Source of the DNA: Chitinophagaceae bacterium
GTDB lineage: Bacteria; Bacteroidota; Bacteroidia; Chitinophagales; Chitinophagaceae
DNA length: 7,188 nucleotides
Reading direction: 5' to 3'
Assembly (NCBI GenBank): GCA_025351145.1
Contig: JANXWM010000265.1
Location: 1 to 7,188, forward strand
This document shows, one piece after another, positions 1-5,055 of this stretch; the stretch's first letter is position 1, and each line of letters starts with the position of its first letter. Below the pieces are notes generated by a model that searched no databases, was not told the DNA's origin, and saw nothing but the letters and a program-made list of their open reading frames with translations. The translations under genes were made by a program, and so were the position numbers.

Positions 1-2298
1 GGTACAGGAAGCGTTAGCGGTTTGCAGTTTAATATTGGTGTAACAACTGTGGTATATTCTTTAGAATCTAACCCGCTTCAACGGGCTGTTTTTTCAATAA
101 CATTAAATGGTTCATCTGGTGGTGCATTGGATTTTGATGGAATAGATGACAGGGTAAATCTCGGAAGTATATATCCTTATCCAATTGCTTCCGGAAATTA
201 TGGTGAATACAGTTTTGAAGCATGGATAAAACCAAGAGCATACAATAATGATGGCTCAGTAATTTTTGGCAACCAGCGTAACAACAACGGTGGCATAAGA
301 GTTGGGCTGGATGCAAATGGTTATATCAGCACTTTCCAGCAATCGCTTGGTGATGTGGTATCTTCTTACAAAGTGCCGCTGGATACGTGGACACATATTG
401 CTTTTGTGCAATCAACTGCCAAACTCGATCTGTATGTAAATGGTAATTTTGTTGAAACCCTGCTTACATCACCCAACCTTCATTTTGAAACCTATTACGA
501 AACTTACCTGCTTGGCGCTTACACAAATGATTTTGTATACTACAGCAAATACTTTAATGGAGAAATTGATGAACTAAGGGTTTGGAATAAGGCTATTTGC
601 CAGGGACAAATACTAAATAATCTGCATTGCGAAATTGCAGGCTCTTCGTCTGATTTATCTGCCTATTACAAGTTTAACCAGGGTCTTAGTTCATGCAGTA
701 ATTACTATTACACTAACCTCTATGGAGAACCGGGCTATGGAACACTCGAAAACTTTGAATTAAATGGATCAACTTCAAACTGGGTTGCAGGATACGTTAC
801 AGGTTCCTGTGCAGTCTTTAATTCGCTCGTACTTTATTGTCCGGATCCTGTTACGGTAAACGCAGAGCCCGGCCAGTGCGGCGCAACAGTAAACTTTAGC
901 GCTACAGCAACCTCAGGCTGCTCACCAGATGTTACTATTACTTACAGTCAGAACCCCGGTACTTATTTCCCAACAGGAACAACGTATGTGTCAATTACGG
1001 CAAAGGATGGTTTTGGAAACATTGCAGTTTGTTCCACTTACGTTACGGTAAAAGATGCACAACCACCTGTATTGGTAACAAAGAATGCCAGTATTTCTTT
1101 AAACAGCTATGGGTATGCATACCTGTATTATGAGGATGTCGTTGAAAGCTTAACAGACGATTGCGATCCATATCCCTATACGGATATTTACCCAACTTAT
1201 TTTAGCTGCAGCACTGTTGGGGACAATACCGTAACCGTAACTGCAACAGATAGAAGCGGTAACACAACTACCCAAACAGCCATTGTTACTGTTACACCTT
1301 TTATTACTTCATCCACGGTACAAGTAAGTCCGTCAACTCAACAGTACAGTGATCTGGCAACATTTACTGCAACCATATTGGGTGCAAACAGTTATTATTA
1401 TTCCGGCTGTTCCCCTGCAACAGAAGTTACTTTTAAACTTGGTACAGAAGAATTAGGAACGGTAAGCCTTTACCCTGATTATTATTACGGAAACTTAGTG
1501 GGTACATTAGATAAACAATTAACTGGCTTAACCTCAAAAAAAATAACTGCCACATTTAGCGGCGGCACCAGCAATGCGGTTTCATTTAACAAAAAGGCAA
1601 TTACATATCTTACGCCTGCCAAAGAAAATGCAGGAGTTGAATATATAGAATCCCAATTAATAAAAACATCAACAGTTGAAACCGTTATACCCGTAGCTGC
1701 CCTTATTACCGATACCAGTGATGGTTACCGGGGCGACATACGCAACGCAACAGTTACCTTAACCATTACACCTGTTACAGGCGGCGCAAGTATTATTGGC
1801 GATAATACCATTAATGTTTCCGCGCTTTCTTTTGTAAATAATGATCACACTTCAGGTGTAGCTAAAGGAAGCTTTAAAGTATCAGCAGGCACAAATAATT
1901 CACTGGCCAAGTTTAATATCACCATAAAAGTAAACGGCTATTATACCGCAAGTTTAAAAGTGCCGGTAACAGTTAAACGCTCTGCAGGCAATATTTCCGC
2001 AGGCGATGATGTTCCTTTATCGTCTGTAACCAAACCTGATGCGGGTACCATGAATTTCGATATTACTGCATTGCCAAATCCATCGCATGATTACTACAGT
2101 TTAAAAGTACAAAGCAGCGATAAATACAGTAAGATTAATGTCAGGATTTTAGATATAACAGGCAGGGTTATGCAAACATGGTCAAACGTAAATGTGGGCG
2201 ATATTATAAAGGCAGGCCATGCATATTTGCCCGGCACTTACCTGGCAGAAATAACGCAGGGGCAAAACAGAAAAGTGATCAAGTTGATTAAACTCTAA
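1..2298 (+). CDS. T9SS-sorted LamG/HYR multidomain surface protein, 5' truncated by window edge
   Basis: The frame is open from base 1 to the TAA at 2296-2298, giving 765 visible residues; the true start lies upstream, so the internal TTG at 22 is not a credible start. Residue numbers count from the window edge. Residues 1-37 look like the end of an HYR domain (G-x-TTVVYS followed by AVFSITL). A LamG/concanavalin-like domain spans about 42-205 (ALDFDGIDD, FEAWIKP, WTHIAFV, LYVNG, EIDELRVWNK). Two HYR-type domains follow at about 277-352 and 353-432 (PTGTTYVSITAKDGFGN; DNTVTVTATDRSGN). An Ig-like domain covers about 433-530, and a beta-rich stretch without a family assignment about 535-660. 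The last 80 residues form a T9SS type A sorting domain (ALPNPSHDYYSLKV, ILDITGRV, LPGTYLAEI, ending KVIKLIKL). It is probably exported across the outer membrane and attached or released as an adhesin-like or carbohydrate-binding protein. No catalytic domain is visible, but one could lie upstream. Confidence 0.9.
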   Translation, partial: GTGSVSGLQFNIGVTTVVYSLESNPLQRAVFSITLNGSSGGALDFDGIDDRVNLGSIYPYPIASGNYGEYSFEAWIKPRAYNNDGSVIFGNQRNNNGGIRVGLDANGYISTFQQSLGDVVSSYKVPLDTWTHIAFVQSTAKLDLYVNGNFVETLLTSPNLHFETYYETYLLGAYTNDFVYYSKYFNGEIDELRVWNKAICQGQILNNLHCEIAGSSSDLSAYYKFNQGLSSCSNYYYTNLYGEPGYGTLENFELNGSTSNWVAGYVTGSCAVFNSLVLYCPDPVTVNAEPGQCGATVNFSATATSGCSPDVTITYSQNPGTYFPTGTTYVSITAKDGFGNIAVCSTYVTVKDAQPPVLVTKNASISLNSYGYAYLYYEDVVESLTDDCDPYPYTDIYPTYFSCSTVGDNTVTVTATDRSGNTTTQTAIVTVTPFITSSTVQVSPSTQQYSDLATFTATILGANSYYYSGCSPATEVTFKLGTEELGTVSLYPDYYYGNLVGTLDKQLTGLTSKKITATFSGGTSNAVSFNKKAITYLTPAKENAGVEYIESQLIKTSTVETVIPVAALITDTSDGYRGDIRNATVTLTITPVTGGASIIGDNTINVSALSFVNNDHTSGVAKGSFKVSAGTNNSLAKFNITIKVNGYYTASLKVPVTVKRSAGNISAGDDVPLSSVTKPDAGTMNFDITALPNPSHDYYSLKVQSSDKYSKINVRILDITGRVMQTWSNVNVGDIIKAGHAYLPGTYLAEITQGQNRKVIKLIKL

Positions 2299-2344
2299 CG
2301 GCTATTGTAAAGCACCTGTGCAGCTTTGCTGAATAATGATTTGC

Positions 2345-2370
2345 AGTACAAGAGTGCGACGCAAGGAACG
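2345..2370 (+). repeat. Dispersed GC-rich repeat, copy 1 (26 bp)
   Basis: The core AGTACAAGAGTGCGACGCAA is followed by GGAACG. The whole 26 bases recur exactly, inverted, at 4318-4343, and the first 20 recur inverted at 2451-2470. The following bases GATGCCAT (2370-2377) are shared with the diverged copy near 4521-4528, so the ancestral unit was probably longer than 26 bp. Confidence 0.9.
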
Positions 2371-2450
2371 ATGCCATATTTACAAATGCCCGGTACATAA
2401 TTGTTTTATTTTTTTATTAACCGGGCTGCATTACTACTATTATACTTTAG

Positions 2451-2470
2451 TTGCGTCGCACTCTTGTACT
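2451..2470 (-). repeat. Dispersed GC-rich repeat, copy 2 (20 bp)
   Basis: Exact reverse complement of the first 20 bases of copy 1. It lacks the GGAACG extension: the adjoining bases on that side read CTTTAG. On its other side it runs into TACTTTTTG, which resembles a Bacteroidota -7 box (TAnnTTTG) with one extra base, about 60 bp upstream of the beta-propeller gene. Confidence 0.9.
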
Positions 2471-2535
2471 TTTTGTAATTCTTTCGCCAATGGCCGCCAA
2501 CATTTATTTTTTCTAATTTCTTAAATTTAAACATT

Positions 2536-4155
2536 ATGAAACATAAAATTACAAGCCTGCTTTTTATAACAGGCATCGTGTACACAGCGTCTTTTGCGCA
2601 GCCCGTTATTCAGTCACAAAAAACAATTGGCGGCAGCGCCGATGACAAGTTATGGAGCATCTGCTTAACCAGAGACGGAGGTCTCATTGCAGGCGGAATA
2701 TCGTATTCAAATATTTCCGGCGAAAAGAATGAAAACAGCCGCGGCTCCGATGATTACTGGGTGGTTAAAATGGATAAGCCCGGAAAAATGCAATGGCAAA
2801 GAACCATTGGCGGCAGCGGCGATGATAACTTAAAATCAGTGATACAAACAAGTGATGGAGGCTACGCATTAATTGGTGAATCTTCCTCAAACATCTCTGG
2901 CGAAAAAACAGAAAACAGCAGGGGAGGTACTGATTACTGGCTGGTGAAATTAGACAGCCTGGGAAGAATTCAATGGGACAGAACATTTGGCGGCAGCGGC
3001 TATGAATATATTGACAACGTAGTGCAAACAACAGACGGTGGTTATATACTCGCCGGTTCTTCAGAATCTTATATCTCAGGCGATAAATCGGAAAGCACCC
3101 GCGGGTATTTTGATTACTGGGTAGTAAGGCTTAATAAAAAAGGAGATAAGGTTTGGGACAAAACCATTGGTGGAACCGACTATGAATTTTGCAGCCCCAT
3201 TGAATTAACTACTGATGGCGGCGTAATCATCGGGGGATTTTCGCAGTCAAATATTTCAGGAGAAAAAACAGAAAACAGTCGTGGCTTTTATGATTACTGG
3301 CTGGTAAAACTTGATCGTTACGGCCATATTAAATGGGATAAAACAATAGGTGGCAGCGACAACGATTTTGGCCGTGGCCTTAAGCAAACCGATGATGGCG
3401 GGTATATAATGACGGGCTCATCTTATTCAAGTTATCCATCGGGCGATAAAACAGATTATGGCCGCGGAGGGGCTGATTACTGGGTTGTAAAACTCGACAG
3501 TAAAGGCAATCTTTTATGGGATAAAACCATTGGTGGAGATGCAGACGATAATGAAGTTTGGTGCCTGGAAAAAACAAGCGATGGCGGATATATTTTTGGG
3601 GGTAATTCATACTCCGGAATATCAGGCGAAAAAACAGAGAGCAACAGGGGAGATGCAGATTACTGGGTTGTAAAAATAGATGGATCAGGAAATAAAATAT
3701 GGGATAAAACGATTGGCGGAACTGGCTATGATGGCCTGTACAGTATTAAAGAACTTTCTGGAAAAAGGTATGCAATAGGCGGGTATTCTTATTCAGGAAT
3801 ATCCGGCGATAAAACACAGGAATCTCGTGGCGGTGCTGATTACTGGGTGGTAAATCTTTATGATAAAACTGCTGCCCCTGAGATCAGTTCTGCGGTAAAC
3901 GAAAACAGCCTTAACATGGTTGCAGCAAGTAACAGCAGCAACTTTAGGGCTTATCCTAATCCGGCTAAAGATTTACTTAATGTGCAGGTAAGCACAAAAT
4001 CAATCGTTGCTGTAACAGATATTTCAGGCAAAGTTTTGCTAACACAAAGCATCGAAGGCAAAACCAGCATCAATGTTTCCAGCTTTACACCGGGCATGTA
4101 TTATCTTAAAAACATAACTACCGGTGAGGTACAAAAATTTGTTATTACAAAATAA
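2536..4155 (+). CDS. T9SS-sorted seven-repeat beta-propeller-like secreted protein
   Basis: The protein has 539 residues. A signal peptide covers about 1-22 (basic MKHK, hydrophobic core, then SFAQ). Seven tandem repeats of 60-61 residues start at about 30, 90, 150, 210, 270, 331 and 392. Each has the pattern T(I/F)GG, then DGG with short hydrophobic strands, SGEK or SGDK, RG, DYW(L/V)VKL and ending WDK or WDR; the seventh is degenerate at its DGG and ends near 441. A linker leads to a T9SS sorting domain at about 471-539 (AYPNPAKDLLNVQV, VTDISGKVL, FTPGMYYLK, ending KFVITK). Seven blade-sized units immediately after the signal peptide fit a seven-bladed beta-propeller, which is inference. 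No catalytic residues are evident, so binding, adhesion or scaffolding is more likely than enzymatic activity. The ATG at 2536 follows an A/T-rich leader with no clear Shine-Dalgarno and is supported by the signal peptide. The gene is flanked by inverted repeat copies and followed by a strong hairpin. Confidence 0.93.
   Translation: MKHKITSLLFITGIVYTASFAQPVIQSQKTIGGSADDKLWSICLTRDGGLIAGGISYSNISGEKNENSRGSDDYWVVKMDKPGKMQWQRTIGGSGDDNLKSVIQTSDGGYALIGESSSNISGEKTENSRGGTDYWLVKLDSLGRIQWDRTFGGSGYEYIDNVVQTTDGGYILAGSSESYISGDKSESTRGYFDYWVVRLNKKGDKVWDKTIGGTDYEFCSPIELTTDGGVIIGGFSQSNISGEKTENSRGFYDYWLVKLDRYGHIKWDKTIGGSDNDFGRGLKQTDDGGYIMTGSSYSSYPSGDKTDYGRGGADYWVVKLDSKGNLLWDKTIGGDADDNEVWCLEKTSDGGYIFGGNSYSGISGEKTESNRGDADYWVVKIDGSGNKIWDKTIGGTGYDGLYSIKELSGKRYAIGGYSYSGISGDKTQESRGGADYWVVNLYDKTAAPEISSAVNENSLNMVAASNSSNFRAYPNPAKDLLNVQVSTKSIVAVTDISGKVLLTQSIEGKTSINVSSFTPGMYYLKNITTGEVQKFVITK
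2623..3858 (+). repeat. Coding tandem repeat, seven units of about 180 bp
   Basis: Seven consecutive units of 180-183 bp encode the propeller-like repeats. The nonamer GATTACTGG recurs once per unit, and ACCATTGG or close variants, GATGG(A/C)GG and GGCGAAAA/GGCGATAA also recur in register. Units 2 and 4 share the SNISGEKTENSRG segment at protein level. Third-position differences are common between units, so the array is not a very recent amplification. Confidence 0.9.
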
Positions 4156-4170
4156 TATCCATCTACTCCT

Positions 4171-4213
4171 TACTGCAAAATCCGCATGAACATAACATGT
4201 GGATTTTGCAGTA
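4171..4213 (+). terminator. Hairpin terminator of the beta-propeller gene
   Basis: An 18-bp stem (4171-4188 with 4196-4213; TACTGCAAAATCC pairs with GGATTTTGCAGTA) contains a single G-U wobble and closes a 7-nt loop, AACATAA. It begins 15 bp after the stop codon. Only three T residues follow directly, with a five-T run at 4226-4230, so the stem is much stronger than its U-tract. I infer intrinsic termination or 3'-end protection of the upstream mRNA. Confidence 0.8.
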
Positions 4214-4218
4214 TTTAG

Positions 4219-4304
4219 CCCTCTGTTTTTGGTGATGCCCGAATAAATTATTTTTAGTTTTTCCGGCGAAACACAATGAATTTTTTTTTGAGCCGGGCAG
4301 AGGG
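4219..4304. repeat. Long imperfect inverted repeat upstream of copy 3
   Basis: CCCTC (4219-4223) pairs with GAGGG (4300-4304), and TGCCCG (4236-4241) pairs with CGGGCA (4294-4299), around an A/T-rich loop. The CCCGG-type inner stem followed by a 26-bp repeat copy mirrors the inner stem of the palindrome at 2345-2470, so this may be a diverged version of the same element. The stems are short, so confidence is modest. Confidence 0.4.
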
Positions 4305-4317
4305 AACATGTATTAAG

Positions 4318-4343
4318 CGTTCCTTGCGTCGCACTCTTGTACT
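4318..4343 (-). repeat. Dispersed GC-rich repeat, copy 3 (26 bp)
   Basis: Exact reverse complement of 2345-2370 over all 26 bases. The two copies therefore bound a 1999-bp segment that contains the whole beta-propeller gene and its terminator. The identity stops sharply at both ends. Confidence 0.9.
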
Positions 4344-4500
4344 ATTGACTTTATATTGAGCTTTAAACAGCCGGAACATCACCGCGTTCAACAATTAAAC
4401 AGTGATATAGCAAAGCACAAATTATAATGCTTTAGAAGCTGATTGAATTTATTAGGTCAATTGCCAATGATGCTGAAGATGCCCATTGATATAAAGACGA

Positions 4501-4528
4501 AGTGCTTGCGACGCAACCGGGATGCCAT
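4501..4528 (+). repeat. Dispersed repeat, diverged copy 4
   Basis: It reads AGTGC, a TTGC insertion relative to copy 1, then GACGCAA, CCGG and GATGCCAT. It thus shares both the core and the downstream GATGCCAT with copy 1 but lacks the AGTACAAG end. It is in inverted orientation to copy 3, so the right-hand side of the beta-propeller gene also carries an opposed pair. It is a partial match and could be a remnant. Confidence 0.55.
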
Positions 4529-4570
4529 GAAAACCCAGGCCAGTATCTAAGATATTATTTTAAACATTTC

Positions 4571-4855
4571 TTAATGTGGCTGCGTATTTTTCCCTTCCAT
4601 TTTATCGCAGTATTCCACCGTTCCCAAACGGAATTTTACGGGAAACTTTAAAGCTTTTTGTACCTGTAGTTCTTTTTTGCAAAAAAATCCCAAATGAGAA
4701 ACATAATAATCAGATGGTAAAATGTGAAGGGAAAAATATTTAATACTGTCTGGTAATATTTTTTTGATAGTCGCAGAAGTATCATTTGCTGACTGTGCCT
4801 TAGCCGAAATAAAACTAATTAGCAATAAATTCACAAAGAAACAAATCTTCTTCAC
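4571..4855 (-). CDS. Small secreted protein of unknown function
   Basis: From the GTG at 4855 the product has 94 residues and opens with a clear signal peptide: KK, a hydrophobic FFVNLLLISFIS core, then AKAQ, with cleavage expected near residue 21. The upstream in-frame ATG at 4954 would add 33 residues with no signal-like character in front of the signal peptide, so GTG is preferred. The mature part has the pattern LPSDYY, LGFFCKKE, KFPVKFRLGTVEYC and MEGK. From memory, small Bacteroidota hypothetical proteins with a similar GFFC-K/R-E ... P-x-x-FRLGS ... LEGK pattern are common, but I know of no established function. Two cysteines remain after cleavage, which could form a disulfide. It is convergent with the beta-propeller gene and divergent from rpoN. 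No recognisable terminator follows its stop. Confidence 0.75.
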   Translation of the reverse strand: MKKICFFVNLLLISFISAKAQSANDTSATIKKILPDSIKYFSLHILPSDYYVSHLGFFCKKELQVQKALKFPVKFRLGTVEYCDKMEGKNTQPH

Positions 4856-4965
4856 GGGTTTGTAGACTTTATTTGTATGTAAATTTACGGTGCCACAATA
4901 AATATGCCGTAATGAGTATATTGCACCCGGCTCAGTAGAATTCTTTAAGTACAAGTAAGTTCCGG

Positions 4966-4979
4966 TTAATCGGGATTAA
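4966..4979. promoter_or_regulatory. 14-bp palindrome in divergent promoter region (operator candidate)
   Basis: TTAATC, GG, GATTAA forms a perfect 6-bp inverted repeat with a 2-bp spacer. It lies 77 bp before the rpoN start and 111 bp upstream of the GTG of the divergent small gene. A one-mismatch -7-like box, TAATATTG, lies at 5002-5009 ahead of rpoN, but no good -33 TTG is correctly spaced. An operator role is inference from symmetry and position. The rest of 4856-5055 shows no gene. Confidence 0.3.
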
Positions 4980-5055
4980 AAAACAAAAGGAACGCTGAGA
5001 TTTAATATTGTGACAGCAACAAAATTTATTACGCAGCAGAACGACCTATAATAAC

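Larger units (their letters stand above)
2345..2470. repeat. 126-bp imperfect palindrome (cruciform/BIME-like repeat pair)
   Basis: Perfect 20-bp inverted arms at 2345-2364 and 2451-2470 enclose a second inner inverted pair, GCCCGG at 2388-2393 and CCGGGC at 2421-2426. The unpaired internal segments are nearly equal (23 and 24 nt), around a T/A-rich 27-nt loop. This symmetric double-stem layout resembles REP pairs (BIME/REPIN) or a small MITE. I see no convincing target-site duplication beside the arms and no transposase. It lies 46 bp after the stop of the upstream gene and 65 bp before the next start. As RNA it could fold and contribute to termination, but no T-run directly follows a compact stem. 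Confidence 0.75.
4156..4570. other. Intergenic region with hairpins and repeats, no confident gene
   Basis: This 415-bp stretch between convergent genes holds the terminator hairpin, a second long imperfect hairpin, repeat copies 3 and 4, and a nine-T run at 4281-4289. Between the two repeat copies (4344-4500) I see no intact gene. Two short protein-like reading stretches sit in different frames here: 4353-4427 (reading SFKQPEHHRVQQLNSDIAK) and from 4436 (reading KLIEFIRSIANDAEDAH before a stop). They could be the remains of a decayed gene, but the support is weak. Confidence 0.5.

Noticed and set aside
2299..2345. Small hairpin GCAC/GTGC just after the first gene as a terminator
   Set aside because: The stem is only 4 bp with a 2-nt loop and no T-run follows.
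2336..2524. 62-codon open frame across the palindrome
   Set aside because: It is made of the repeat arms and T/A-rich loop, has no signal-like or domain-like features, and is Cys/Tyr/Phe-heavy in the way noncoding repeats read by chance.
2765..3610. Minus-strand open frames opposite the beta-propeller repeats
   Set aside because: They reflect the repeated codon pattern of the real gene on the plus strand and show no independent protein features.
2345..4528. CRISPR array
   Set aside because: The repeats are few, inverted and irregularly spaced, with no repeat-spacer periodicity and no cas genes.
4856..4954. ATG start at 4954 for the small minus-strand gene
   Set aside because: It would place 33 non-signal residues in front of a clear signal peptide; the GTG at 4855 gives a proper secretory N-terminus.
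4948..4993. AGTACAAG at 4948 and AAGGAACG at 4986 as a fifth repeat copy
   Set aside because: Only the two ends match and the central core is absent, so chance similarity is more likely.
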